Below, piece by piece: positions 45,719-54,735 of a DNA stretch of 64,000 nt (position 1 is its first letter; each line of letters begins with the position of its first letter). The notes beneath the pieces are model-generated. The model was not told where the DNA came from and searched no databases. It saw nothing but the letters and a program-made list of their open reading frames with translations. The position numbers and the translations under genes were made by a program. Where the stretch lies: NCBI RefSeq assembly GCF_015265475.1, contig NZ_CP054493.1:186001-250000 (forward strand), given 5' to 3'. The DNA comes from Candidatus Sulfurimonas marisnigri (GTDB lineage: Bacteria > Campylobacterota > Campylobacteria > Campylobacterales > Sulfurimonadaceae).

Positions 45719-47005
45719 TTGTATTTAAAGTATCTGTTAATCATATTATTTTTTTCATCACTACTTTTTTCAAAAGGAGAAGATGTATCAGTTGATACTA
45801 TTGATACTATTGAAAAGCTATTAAATAAAAATGAGTACAAGAATAGTTGTGAATTAGTTGATGTGTTTTATAAGAACAACCCTTATGATTTTAAGGCTAA
45901 TCTTTATTACGGAAAGTGTGCTTATTATAGAGGTGACATAGATGGTGCAATGGCAGCATATGATCGTGCAGATATAATAAATGAAGAGGATTCTTCGGTT
46001 CATAAACATTTAGGCGATTTACATGCTTATATAGGCAATATAGAGATTGCTAATGAGGAGTATGACAAGGCAGACAAATTTGGTAATGAAGTTGTTGAGC
46101 GTTCAACTATAACGGGACACAAGACCAACACCTTTTCTCTCCTGGCACGTTTTAGCGTAGGTGTTGATGATAATGTCAAATATAATGCTGATATCTCTGA
46201 CATGAACGAATGGTTCAGTATAACAAATTATCCTACGCAACCAGAATCTGACACATTTATAAAGGAGTATGTTCGCCTAACACATACTTATGACAGTAAC
46301 CCATTTTCCTCCTTTTACTATAAAAACCAATTACATATTTATAACAAGAACTATAGTAAATTTGATACAGAAGACTTTACTCAAGGAGAGTTTTACAGTG
46401 GTCCAGGGTGGGCATCTAGTGATTTTGATATTTGGCTACCAGTAAGTTACACATATATGGCTATTAGTTATGAAGATTATGCAGAAGTTTTCTCTTTTAA
46501 ACCTCAGGTAAGGAAAAGGTTTGCTAACAAAGTTCTATTAAAAATAGAAGCAGAATATCAATACCAAAAATATTTTAACTGGGATTATGGCGATAAAGAC
46601 ATATATTTTGCTTCTCTCAGTTTAAGTAGATGGTTTGGAAAAAACTACTTGAGGGCTGCTTATCATTATACGAAGGTTGAAAAACATAGCAGTGATTCTC
46701 CGCGTATTTTTATAGAAAAAAACATTAATGAATTGGAGGTTAATTACACAAGAAGAGTTACGAAATCTATAGAGTTTGGAATTGGGTATCTATATGCGAC
46801 ATCTCTTTATAAAGATGCTGCAAAGTTTTTATCCGAACAAAGAAGAGAAGATACATTACAAAAGTATTCAGCGTATGTGTCATATAACATAACAAATAAT
46901 ATTGGAGTAATGATGCAATATGCTGATTATGATAACGAAACAAACTACATTCCATCAGACTACGCTAAAGAGGTAATTACTGCTGGATTGTATTTATACT
47001 ACTAA
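45719..47005 (+). CDS. Outer membrane protein with N-terminal TPR region and C-terminal beta barrel
   Basis: A 428-residue protein starting at TTG with AAAGGG upstream. Signal peptide about 1-18. Residues about 25-125 form TPR helices (YYGKCAYYRGDIDGAMAAYDRA and a following HKHLGDLHAYIGNIEIANEEYDKA-like unit). Residues about 135-428 are amphipathic strands rich in Tyr (SFYYKNQLHIYNKNYS, YLRAAYHYTKVEK) ending in TAGLYLYY, an outer membrane barrel. The TPR-then-barrel order recalls Slam and PgaA-type proteins. It heads an operon with a FecR-domain protein and a c-di-GMP enzyme. Function unknown. Confidence 0.7.
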   Translation: MYLKYLLIILFFSSLLFSKGEDVSVDTIDTIEKLLNKNEYKNSCELVDVFYKNNPYDFKANLYYGKCAYYRGDIDGAMAAYDRADIINEEDSSVHKHLGDLHAYIGNIEIANEEYDKADKFGNEVVERSTITGHKTNTFSLLARFSVGVDDNVKYNADISDMNEWFSITNYPTQPESDTFIKEYVRLTHTYDSNPFSSFYYKNQLHIYNKNYSKFDTEDFTQGEFYSGPGWASSDFDIWLPVSYTYMAISYEDYAEVFSFKPQVRKRFANKVLLKIEAEYQYQKYFNWDYGDKDIYFASLSLSRWFGKNYLRAAYHYTKVEKHSSDSPRIFIEKNINELEVNYTRRVTKSIEFGIGYLYATSLYKDAAKFLSEQRREDTLQKYSAYVSYNITNNIGVMMQYADYDNETNYIPSDYAKEVITAGLYLYY

Positions 47006-47022
47006 AATTTAAAGGGGATGTG

Positions 47023-47841
47023 ATGAAATTTTTATTACTTATAGCGATAATGAGTACATTATTGTTGGCTGAGATTGGTAAGGTAATTGTTGTAAATGGT
47101 GAAGCATCAATTGAGCGTGATGTAAAGGTTATTAAAGTGAATAATGATATGGGACTTTTTAAGCAGGATATTGTTGAGACTGGCGATGGTCGTTTACAGA
47201 TGCATTTTAATGACAATAGTGTAATAAGTCTGGGAAAAGAGAGCCGTTTTATAATAGAAGAGTATCTATATGTAAACGATTACAACAGAGTCGCTGCGAC
47301 TTTTAAGATTGAAAAGGGGTTTGTTAAAACAATTACTGGTGCTATTGGAAAAATGATGCCAGAGCTCTTTGTATTTGAGACTTCTACAACCAAGATTACA
47401 CCAAACGGTACAATTTGGAGCGTAAAAGTTGATGAAAACAGTGAAGAATATATCGTTAATGAAGGGAAAATAACGCTCTCTTTTAATGATAATAAAGAGA
47501 GAGTTATAGAGCTTAATGCCGGGGAGTCAATGATTTTAGAAGTAGGATCATTGGGCGCAAATAAAGTAGTTAAAGGCTTTAAAAAAGTTAAAATTGCCAA
47601 AAATGATAAGAAAAATTCTAAAGAGGAAAGCAGCTTAAATGAAGAGAGTGTGTATGAAAATAGTGTTGAGCAGAATAATGCAGTTATTATAGAAGATAAT
47701 AATATAAATGAAGGTACTATTGTAAATGAACAAGGCGAGATTGTAGAGGACCCGACTTCTATTGATGATGGAAATAACGGTCACGGAAATGACCCTGATG
47801 GCATTGATCCCAGCAATCCAGGGAAAGGGAAGTCTAAATAG
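47023..47841 (+). CDS. Exported FecR-domain protein
   Basis: A 272-residue protein with signal peptide (about 1-17) and a FecR domain: IGKVIVVNGEASIERD, LFKQDIVETGDGRLQMHFNDNS and IRFTTP-like KITPNGTIWSVKVDEN. The tail (from about 190) is acidic, Asn-rich and ends in a Gly/Asp/Pro/Asn-rich stretch, probably unstructured. FecR domains sense or scaffold in the periplasm; here no sigma factor is next to it, so it is not a classical FecIR pair. AAAGGGG precedes; a GTG one codon earlier (47020) is possible. Between the barrel and GGDEF-EAL genes. Confidence 0.78.
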   Translation: MKFLLLIAIMSTLLLAEIGKVIVVNGEASIERDVKVIKVNNDMGLFKQDIVETGDGRLQMHFNDNSVISLGKESRFIIEEYLYVNDYNRVAATFKIEKGFVKTITGAIGKMMPELFVFETSTTKITPNGTIWSVKVDENSEEYIVNEGKITLSFNDNKERVIELNAGESMILEVGSLGANKVVKGFKKVKIAKNDKKNSKEESSLNEESVYENSVEQNNAVIIEDNNINEGTIVNEQGEIVEDPTSIDDGNNGHGNDPDGIDPSNPGKGKSK

Positions 47842-47859
47842 CTATAAATAAGAGAGATT

Positions 47860-49905
47860 ATGTTTAAATCGTTGTTGCTTTTTTATAATAAGTTGAGTAT
47901 CGCTAAGAAGCTTCAGTTTCTTGGTTACTCATCAGCTCTCATTGCTTCAACTGTTGTTTTATCTTTACTTTTTATATTTCAGTACACAAGTGAGAGACAC
48001 TTGACGGTTGAGCAATCAAAAGTATTTGCTAAGATTCTAGCGGATAATATTGCTCCATCGGTAATTAAAGATGATGTCATAGCCATCTCAAATACACTTG
48101 CATCTATAGAGTATAACGATAAAATTAATCAGGCATTTGCTTTGAATAAGTCATGGAAAATGTTAGGTGCCTTTCATAAGGGTAATAATTTTGTACAACA
48201 GCATAAGATTATTCCTATAATTATAGAAAATCAAAATTTATGGAAAGATGGTTTTTTCTATTCAGTAGTTCCCATTATAGCGGGTAACATTAAGTTAGGA
48301 CATCTTGTAATTGTATCTTCATTGGATGAGTTTTATGTCAGAATTGTTAAACACTATGCTGTGATTATTTTTATTATTATTATTGCACTATTGAGTACAT
48401 CAAGGTTTAGAGTTATTTTACAACAGTCTATTCTTCAACCAATTGCCAGATTGGATGAGGTTACTACGCAAATTATTAAAACAAAAAATTTAAATCATGA
48501 TATTCCAGCTTTTAACAATGATGAAATAGGTGATTTGGCAAAAAATTTCAAACATATGATTAGTGAGTTAAACAATTATAACAATGAGATTAATGCACAA
48601 AAAGACACATTGTCTTATCAGGCAAACTACGATTCATTAACAAAACTTCCAAACAGAACACTTTTTTATGATCGACTAAACCAAAGCATATATAAAGCTA
48701 GTCGTAATAGTGAAAAATTTGCCATATTTTTTATTGACCTTGACCAGTTTAAAGAGGTAAATGATACATATGGTCATGAATATGGTGATAAACTACTTAT
48801 AAAAGTCGCTAATCTCTTACAAAATATAATGAGAAAAGATGATACATTGGCTAGACTCGGTGGGGATGAATTTATAATTATCATGAATGATATACAAAAA
48901 TTTCACTCTGCTTCAGTTCTTGCTCAAAAAATACTTGATATATTTGGAACTAGAATAGAAGTTGAAAAAGAAGAACTCTTTATTACCTGTAGCATTGGTA
49001 TAAGTATGTACCCGCAAGATTCAACTGATCCAAATGAGCTATTAAGACATGCAGATATTGCAATGTATCGTTCAAAAAGTGATGGAAGAAATGCTTATAA
49101 TTTTTATGTAGAAGATATGACTACAGAGGTGTTGCATCGTGTTGATATGCAGGTTAGAATTCGTAGGGCATTGGAAGAGAAAGAGTTTATAGTCTATTAT
49201 CAGCCACAGTACGATATGCGAACTGATGTTCTTATTGGCATGGAAGCGCTTGTTAGGTGGCAGGACAAGGAAAGAGGACTAGTGTTTCCAGGGGACTTTA
49301 TTGATTTAGCGGACGAATTCGGTATGGTAGTAGGTATTAATCGACAAGTGATGAATATGGCTATGATACAGGCAAAAGAGTGGCATGATCAAAATCTTGA
49401 CTTTGGCCGTATCTCCATAAATATATCTATTGAGCAGATTGAAAATGAAGACTTTGTAAGTTTCATTCAAAGCATGCTATTAAAAACAGGATGTAGTCCA
49501 GACTGGATATGTTTAGAGCTAACCGAAGGGCAGTTAATGAGCAATGCGGATACCGCCATCTCTGTTCTTACACAGATTAGTGATTTTGGAATAAAAATAG
49601 CAATTGATGATTTTGGAACTGGGTATTCATCTCTGGCATACCTAAAACATCTTCCTATTGATAAGATTAAAATTGATCGCTCCTTTATTATAGATATTAC
49701 AACAAATAATGACGATGCAGCGATTGTTGATGCTATAATAGCTGTATCAAAGAGCCTAAAACTTGGTATTATCGCAGAGGGTGTAGAAACTGTAGAGCAA
49801 AAAGAGTTTTTAGTTTCTAGAGGGTGTTATGATGTACAAGGTTATCTCTATGGACGCCCTGTGGCGGCCGATGAGATTAGAACAAAACTGATTTCATTGT
49901 CTTGA
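47860..49905 (+). CDS. Membrane GGDEF-EAL c-di-GMP enzyme with HAMP domain
   Basis: A 681-residue protein. A membrane helix (about 22-45), a periplasmic CHASE8-like domain and a second helix (about 165-185) are followed by a HAMP domain, GGDEF (RLGGDEF intact, with RKDD forming an I-site just before) and EAL (MEALVRWQ, ELTEGQL, DDFGTGYSSL, EGVET). Both catalytic motifs are intact, so it may make and break c-di-GMP. Third gene of the barrel-FecR operon, which suggests that an envelope signal is turned into c-di-GMP. It ends 3 bases before the convergent plsC. Confidence 0.9.
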   Translation: MFKSLLLFYNKLSIAKKLQFLGYSSALIASTVVLSLLFIFQYTSERHLTVEQSKVFAKILADNIAPSVIKDDVIAISNTLASIEYNDKINQAFALNKSWKMLGAFHKGNNFVQQHKIIPIIIENQNLWKDGFFYSVVPIIAGNIKLGHLVIVSSLDEFYVRIVKHYAVIIFIIIIALLSTSRFRVILQQSILQPIARLDEVTTQIIKTKNLNHDIPAFNNDEIGDLAKNFKHMISELNNYNNEINAQKDTLSYQANYDSLTKLPNRTLFYDRLNQSIYKASRNSEKFAIFFIDLDQFKEVNDTYGHEYGDKLLIKVANLLQNIMRKDDTLARLGGDEFIIIMNDIQKFHSASVLAQKILDIFGTRIEVEKEELFITCSIGISMYPQDSTDPNELLRHADIAMYRSKSDGRNAYNFYVEDMTTEVLHRVDMQVRIRRALEEKEFIVYYQPQYDMRTDVLIGMEALVRWQDKERGLVFPGDFIDLADEFGMVVGINRQVMNMAMIQAKEWHDQNLDFGRISINISIEQIENEDFVSFIQSMLLKTGCSPDWICLELTEGQLMSNADTAISVLTQISDFGIKIAIDDFGTGYSSLAYLKHLPIDKIKIDRSFIIDITTNNDDAAIVDAIIAVSKSLKLGIIAEGVETVEQKEFLVSRGCYDVQGYLYGRPVAADEIRTKLISLS

Positions 49906-49908
49906 TAG

Positions 49909-50598
49909 TTATTGAACTATATTAAACTGCTTTTTATAAGCTTCTTCAAATGATAAGGTTCTGTCTTTGTAGTCTATCAAATCGCCTATCTCTATCTCAA
50001 TAATGCGTTGCTCTTTAGGATTTTTTACAGCATCCATAAGTATATCGTTTGCTTTTGAGCGTATAAAAACAGGAAGTATAGGAAGTCTGTTTTTGATTGC
50101 TATAATTTGAGCACCCTCTTTAAACTCTGCTATAGGCGAGTCTGTTTTATTTCTAGTTCCCTCAGGAAAAATATATATAGAGTTGCCCTCTTTCACGCAA
50201 ACTTTTATATCTTTAAAAAAGTCACTCATCTGCAAGGCTTCGCGGTCAAGCAAAATTGTTCCACCATTTCTAGTAAACTTACCAAAAAAAACTGAATTGT
50301 ATAACTCTTTTTTAGCTATCCAGTGACCAAAAATAGTGCTGTTTTGTGTTGCTAGTTCAACAATAAGAGGATCTATAATAGTCCTATGGTTTGAAGTTAG
50401 AAGATATTGCCCATCTTTTGGAATCTTATCTTCATTTATAACTTTTACTTTAATATTTAATTTGCCTAATATTTTATTTGCATAATCTATACGAATTTTT
50501 TTTCTATCTATAGAATTGTTTATTTTTGTAAGTTTAAACCCATAGTAGTTTGTAACAATTATTGAATATATTGCCATTTTTATTTGGTTGAGTGTCAA
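49909..50598 (-). CDS. plsC: 1-acylglycerol-3-phosphate acyltransferase family protein
   Basis: A 229-residue membrane-bound acyltransferase. SNHRTIIDPL is the NHx4D catalytic motif and YIFPEGTRNKTD the glycerophosphate-binding motif. One N-terminal hydrophobic segment anchors it. It would make phosphatidic acid from lysophosphatidic acid. Forms a - strand group with the small gene at 50611 and cvfB. Not the only candidate PlsC that a genome may hold, so its acyl acceptor is uncertain. Confidence 0.85.
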   Translation of the reverse strand: MTLNQIKMAIYSIIVTNYYGFKLTKINNSIDRKKIRIDYANKILGKLNIKVKVINEDKIPKDGQYLLTSNHRTIIDPLIVELATQNSTIFGHWIAKKELYNSVFFGKFTRNGGTILLDREALQMSDFFKDIKVCVKEGNSIYIFPEGTRNKTDSPIAEFKEGAQIIAIKNRLPILPVFIRSKANDILMDAVKNPKEQRIIEIEIGDLIDYKDRTLSFEEAYKKQFNIVQ

Positions 50599-50610
50599 AA
50601 GGTCGTTCCT

Positions 50611-50817
50611 CTAGTTAGCTTTGATTATTTTTTTTGTCTCTCTTGGAATATGGGCAAAAGGGAGGCTTTGCATGCCTGCTTTTACTCCATTTTCAACAAC
50701 CATAACGTCTACCGTCATAAGTGTTGGTAAAAACCTTATAACTCTATAAGAGATTTTCTCTATATTAAAAGTTATATTTTGGTCAGATAGTTCTACGCTT
50801 TTTTTCTTTTTTGCCAT
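50611..50817 (-). CDS. Small conserved-looking protein of unknown function
   Basis: A 68-residue protein beginning MAKKKKSVEL, with no signal peptide, membrane helix or cysteine. It is basic at both ends with a beta-type centre (YRVIRFLPTLMTVDVMVVENG). AAAGGACTAAGTT precedes its ATG, and it lies 3 bases after cvfB and 12 bases before plsC on the same strand, which supports it as a real gene of that operon. I do not recognise its family. Confidence 0.65.
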   Translation of the reverse strand: MAKKKKSVELSDQNITFNIEKISYRVIRFLPTLMTVDVMVVENGVKAGMQSLPFAHIPRETKKIIKAN

Positions 50818-50820
50818 AAC

Positions 50821-51669
50821 TTAGTCCTTTAAGTAGATTCCGGTATCTTTTACTTCTATCTTCCCAGCATCAACTAATGTCGTAAGTGAGCGTTTAAAAT
50901 CTTTTTTGCTTAATCCAAAAACACTTTTTATAAGTTCTGCATCACTTTTATAGTTGTAGGGCATACTTCCGTTGTTCTCTTTTATAAGTGCTATAACTTT
51001 ATCTGAAGAACCACCACTTTGTTTTGCACCAGGCTTACGAAGGTTAAGGTCAATATTTCCATCACTTCGAATAGTTTTTATAAATGCAGTTTTCTCATCG
51101 CCAAGTTTAATCTCTTCAAAGATGTCATTATGATAAATAAGACCTTCATATTTACCTTCAACGATACACTTAAACCCTAGTGGTGTTTTAGAAATAACAG
51201 AAATTTTTACTTCTTGATTAGGCTTTAGACCTTTTACTCTTCGCTCAAAAAAGTCACCTAGTTTTTCAGTTCCAACTAAACGGTGAGTTCTCTCATCATA
51301 AACAACTCTTAAATATCTTCTATCGCCAACTTTAAAAGGCGTTTTTTGAAACATATTTGGGACAAGCAGGTCTTTACTCAGACCCCAGTTCATAAATGCA
51401 CCAAAAGGAGCTACATCTACACACTCAAAAAAAGCAAACTCATCAAGTTTAGCTACTGGTGTAAGTGTCGTTGATACAAGTCTGTCTTCTGAGTCGTTAT
51501 AAATAAAAACTTCAAGAAGGTCACCTTCTTTCATATCGTTTGTTAAGTATGGGCCAGGGAGTAGGACATCGTTACCATCTTGTGCCATCATATATGCGCC
51601 AGGTGTAGTAAGTCTATCGATTACGAGTGTGTTTATTTTTCCTAGTTCTAGGAAGTAGTCTTGTTTCAT
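50821..51669 (-). CDS. cvfB: S1-domain RNA-binding protein, CvfB/YitL family
   Basis: A 282-residue cytoplasmic protein with three S1-like domains and a C-terminal winged helix, the CvfB layout. GAYMMAQDGNDVLLPGPYL and FGAFMNWGLSKDLLVPN mark domains 1 and 2, EGLIYHNDIFEEI domain 3, and SVFGLSKKDFKRSLTTLVDAGKI the winged helix. CvfB affects RNA and virulence gene expression in Staphylococcus; the role here is unknown. Divergent from pyk. Confidence 0.85.
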   Translation of the reverse strand: MKQDYFLELGKINTLVIDRLTTPGAYMMAQDGNDVLLPGPYLTNDMKEGDLLEVFIYNDSEDRLVSTTLTPVAKLDEFAFFECVDVAPFGAFMNWGLSKDLLVPNMFQKTPFKVGDRRYLRVVYDERTHRLVGTEKLGDFFERRVKGLKPNQEVKISVISKTPLGFKCIVEGKYEGLIYHNDIFEEIKLGDEKTAFIKTIRSDGNIDLNLRKPGAKQSGGSSDKVIALIKENNGSMPYNYKSDAELIKSVFGLSKKDFKRSLTTLVDAGKIEVKDTGIYLKD

Positions 51670-51727
51670 GGTATTTCCGTCATTTTAAATTAAGTATGAC
51701 ATTATATCTTCTTATTGAATTTTGTGC

Positions 51728-51733
51728 TATTAT
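51728..51733 (+). promoter_or_regulatory. Extended -10 promoter for pyk
   Basis: TATTAT preceded by TTTTGTGC, that is TG one base upstream (extended -10), 24 bases before the GTG start at 51757. It supports the shorter start, because the longer reading frame from 51715 would begin before the promoter. Confidence 0.6.
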
Positions 51734-51756
51734 TACTTGCAAATAAGGAGTTTCTG

Positions 51757-53205
51757 GTGAAAAAACGAACTAAAATATTAGCTACTGTTGGTCCAGCATC
51801 TGACAGTTTAGAAAAAATAGAAGCATTGGTCCGTGCAGGTGTAAATGTTTTTAGGTTAAATTTCAGTCATGGGACATACGAGTATCACTTTGGTGTTTTA
51901 AGTAAAATCAGACAAGTGATGCAAAATACAGGGCTGATTGTAGGGGTACTTCAAGATATTAGCGGTCCTAAAATTCGTATAGGCGAACTTGAAAGTGACT
52001 TTGAACTTCAAGAGGGGAATACAATACTTTTTCATAAAGATACTATTGTCGGCAGATGTATTGACATAGGAAGATATGAAGTCTCAATCAACTACCCTGA
52101 AATTTTATCACAGTTACATGTAGGAGATTATATCTATCTTTACGATGGTATTATCAGAACAAAAGTTATTACATGTAACGATGAAAATGTTGAAGTAATA
52201 GTTGAAAATAATGGAACTCTTTCATCAAAAAAAGGTGTTAATTTTCCAAATACTGAGCTGGGCATAGATATATTAACAAAAAAAGACAGAGCAGATATTG
52301 AGTGGGGCGTAAAAAACGATGTCGATTTTATGGCTATATCTTTTGTTCAAAATGCAATAGATATGACAAACGCAAGAGAGATAGTTAACAAGCACGGCGG
52401 TAATCAGATGCTTATAGCTAAGATAGAGAAGTTTGATGCAATAAAAAATATTGATGCAATATTAGAGGCTTCTGATGGCTTAATGGTAGCACGTGGAGAT
52501 TTAGGGATAGAAGTTCCATACTATGAAGTGCCGAACCTTCAAAAAATGCTTATCCACAAGGCAAATTTGGCAGCAAAGCCGGTTATAACCGCTACTCAAA
52601 TGTTACTCTCAATGACACACAGCGAGAGGGCTACAAGAGCGGAGATAAGTGATATTGCAAATGCAGTTCTTGATGGAACAGATGCTGTAATGCTCTCAGA
52701 AGAGAGTGCAGTTGGAAATCATCCTGTGTTGGCTGTAAGGACAATGTTTGAGACAATCAGAGAGACGGAAAAGTCTTATGCTTACCACAGAGAGTATGAC
52801 CAAAAGCATGATGATGTTACAAATGCCATAGATGAATCTGCTGTAAAATTAGCAAAAGATTTAGAAGTAGATGCTATATTCGCTGTGACTGCAACTGGGA
52901 GTTCAGCAAGGAGTTTGTCAAAATATAGACCAAAATCAACTATATATGCAGTGACTCATGATGACAAAGTTAGGCACCAGCTTACACTCTCTTGGGGCGT
53001 TATTCCTGCTTTTTCAGTAGAAAATATATCAATAGGCAGAACTATCAAAGATATTATGCAAAAAGGTTTAGACGATAAAATATTAGACCTTAAAAAAAGC
53101 TATATACTTACTGCCGGAGACCCAGTAGGTGGCACCGGCTCAACCAATACAATCCGCTTTTTAAGAGAGCATGAGATGGAGTTCTTTAGAACATTAGAGA
53201 TTTAG
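51757..53205 (+). CDS. pyk: Pyruvate kinase
   Basis: A 482-residue pyruvate kinase that makes ATP and pyruvate from phosphoenolpyruvate. KRTKILATVGPAS opens the TIM barrel; FRLNFSHG, the B-domain hinge, IAKIEKFDA, VARGDLGIEVP and the K-binding ATQMLLSM are present, and the C-terminal allosteric domain is complete. The GTG at 51757 has AAGGAG 6 bases upstream and fits the family start; 14 further upstream residues are not used. Single gene followed by a hairpin terminator. Confidence 0.94.
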   Translation: MKKRTKILATVGPASDSLEKIEALVRAGVNVFRLNFSHGTYEYHFGVLSKIRQVMQNTGLIVGVLQDISGPKIRIGELESDFELQEGNTILFHKDTIVGRCIDIGRYEVSINYPEILSQLHVGDYIYLYDGIIRTKVITCNDENVEVIVENNGTLSSKKGVNFPNTELGIDILTKKDRADIEWGVKNDVDFMAISFVQNAIDMTNAREIVNKHGGNQMLIAKIEKFDAIKNIDAILEASDGLMVARGDLGIEVPYYEVPNLQKMLIHKANLAAKPVITATQMLLSMTHSERATRAEISDIANAVLDGTDAVMLSEESAVGNHPVLAVRTMFETIRETEKSYAYHREYDQKHDDVTNAIDESAVKLAKDLEVDAIFAVTATGSSARSLSKYRPKSTIYAVTHDDKVRHQLTLSWGVIPAFSVENISIGRTIKDIMQKGLDDKILDLKKSYILTAGDPVGGTGSTNTIRFLREHEMEFFRTLEI

Positions 53206-53220
53206 TAGATGTTTTGAAAA

Positions 53221-53249
53221 ATATCTACATGTAGGCTTTCTACATGTAG
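53221..53249 (+). terminator. Hairpin terminator after pyk
   Basis: TATCTACATGTAG and CTACATGTAGATA form a 13-bp stem with loop GCTTT, 14 bases after the pyk stop. Each arm holds CTACATGTAG. Only a short AT-rich run follows. Confidence 0.75.
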
Positions 53250-53326
53250 ATAATTAAGTTAGTGAGCCAAAGAAATTTGCTAACAAAAACAGGAAAGTTA
53301 GCTAAATTTAGAAGTGCCGTTATTTA

Positions 53327-53905
53327 CTAAAAATGAAAGTTTGCACCAACATATAGTTTTGTTGTATCTTCAGTAGTTGATACAGTAACCCCAATAATTT
53401 GGATATCTTGCCATTTTCTATATTGAAAATCAACACCTGCAATTATTTCAAAAGATGGAACTATTTTATACATAACACCACCGCCAATTTTCAAACTGAG
53501 TTCTGCTATTGAACTTTCATCATACCCTTCAACGCTCATCCAACCATAGCCTAAACCAACTTGGAGAAATGGAGAAAATTCAGGTGTTACTTCAAAACCT
53601 TTTATCACATCAAAACCTATCTCATTTAACGCATCATTTGTGTTATCAAAAAGTGTTTCATCATAAGTTTCTCTTTGAAAATAACCTTGAACCCTCCAGC
53701 CATTATTACTAACAGTACCAAATTTCAATTTAAAGCCAGAACTATCGTCATCAAAATCAGCTGAACCAAAACCATTAACATCAAGAGTAAATGAGTTACT
53801 GTTGCTTGCAATATCTAAACCGATATATGTACTTGGCTCTTCTGCCATAACTTGTGTAGCCAATAAGCTACTTCCTAATAGTGCTGTTGCGATTAATCTT
53901 TTCAT
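53327..53905 (-). CDS. Small outer membrane beta-barrel protein
   Basis: A 192-residue protein with signal peptide (cleavage after QVMA, about 21) and about eight amphipathic strands (TYIGLDIASNSNSFTLD, GWRVQGYFQRETYD, FLQVGLGYGWM), ending in LYVGANFHF with a C-terminal Phe, as in OmpW/OmpA-like eight-stranded barrels. Function unknown. Single gene on the - strand, 54 bases before the lipoprotein gene at 53960 in the same direction. Confidence 0.75.
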   Translation of the reverse strand: MKRLIATALLGSSLLATQVMAEEPSTYIGLDIASNSNSFTLDVNGFGSADFDDDSSGFKLKFGTVSNNGWRVQGYFQRETYDETLFDNTNDALNEIGFDVIKGFEVTPEFSPFLQVGLGYGWMSVEGYDESSIAELSLKIGGGVMYKIVPSFEIIAGVDFQYRKWQDIQIIGVTVSTTEDTTKLYVGANFHF

Positions 53906-53959
53906 TTTTTTCCTTTGATTTTTTTATTTAGCATAGAGAATATTAAAATTATTCTCATG

Positions 53960-54451
53960 TTATTTGTCTAATTTTTTAATATTACCTATAGATAGTGTTT
54001 TCACTCTATATTTACCACCAAGAATACCTATGTCACCGTAAAGCTTATTTCTAGCATACAGCACACCCATTTTAGGTTCTTGTTCTAAAAATACAATATC
54101 ACCAGCTTTAAGGTCAATGTCTATTGCATCCCAATTTTCTGCTAAAGATAAAATTTTATGCTTACCTGGAGTAACATTAAAGTAAATATACTCTTGCCCT
54201 TTTGTGTATCCCATTTCACTAGAATCCATTTTATCATCAATGTATACATTGAATTTTATAGCCATACCTAGAAATTCTGGCCGAACCACATATACTAAGG
54301 CTTTACCTTCTTCTGGTAATTTAGGTAAAGTAAACCCTGCAACCTCCTTTTCCATTACATCTACTGGTGGTAAAGCTTTCTTGCCACATCCTGTAAATAC
54401 TAGAACTAGTCCAATTAATAACACAGCTTTTAAAATAAAAACTTTTCTCAT
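53960..54451 (-). CDS. Lipoprotein with DUF2846-like domain
   Basis: A 163-residue protein with a lipoprotein signal: hydrophobic stretch then VFTGC with the lipidated Cys22. The mature part has ALVYVVRPEFLG, FNVYIDDK, EYIYFNVTPGKHKILS and LKAGDIVFLEQEP, the pattern of DUF2846. Such proteins are small periplasmic beta domains of unknown role. It may share a transcript with the barrel gene at 53327. AAAGGAAAAAA precedes the start. Confidence 0.75.
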   Translation of the reverse strand: MRKVFILKAVLLIGLVLVFTGCGKKALPPVDVMEKEVAGFTLPKLPEEGKALVYVVRPEFLGMAIKFNVYIDDKMDSSEMGYTKGQEYIYFNVTPGKHKILSLAENWDAIDIDLKAGDIVFLEQEPKMGVLYARNKLYGDIGILGGKYRVKTLSIGNIKKLDK

Positions 54452-54683
54452 TTTTTTCCTTTTGTAATAAAGATTTGTTAATATATCAGCAATAGTGATT
54501 TATTAACCTTAAATAACAAGCCACAAGTAGCATATTAACAGTAAGAGTTACTAATGGTGACTAACAATAATTAATATTGTTGCCCAATTGTATCTAGAAA
54601 AAATTTTATCTTGTTAAAATTGCCATTTCACAGCAAATAAAAAATAAAAATATAGGGAGGGTAAATTTACACTTTGTATTATT

Positions 54684-54729
54684 TACATGTAGAAAACCTA
54701 CCCTCAACTAAAGAGGACTTCTACATGTA
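54684..54729 (-). terminator. Inverted repeat after arsB
   Basis: TACATGTAGAA (54684-54694) and TTCTACATGTA (54719-54729) can form an 11-bp stem with a 24-base loop, 7 bases after the arsB stop on the - strand. It again uses the CTACATGTAG palindrome. The remaining 270-base gap to the lipoprotein gene (54452-54735) holds no other gene or clear site that I can see. Confidence 0.6.
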
Positions 54730-54735
54730 GCTAAA

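Noticed and set aside
54468-54735. Hidden gene or small RNA in the gap between the lipoprotein gene and arsB
   Set aside because: No frame with a start, ribosome binding site and meaningful product was found. Only the palindrome-based inverted repeat stands out.
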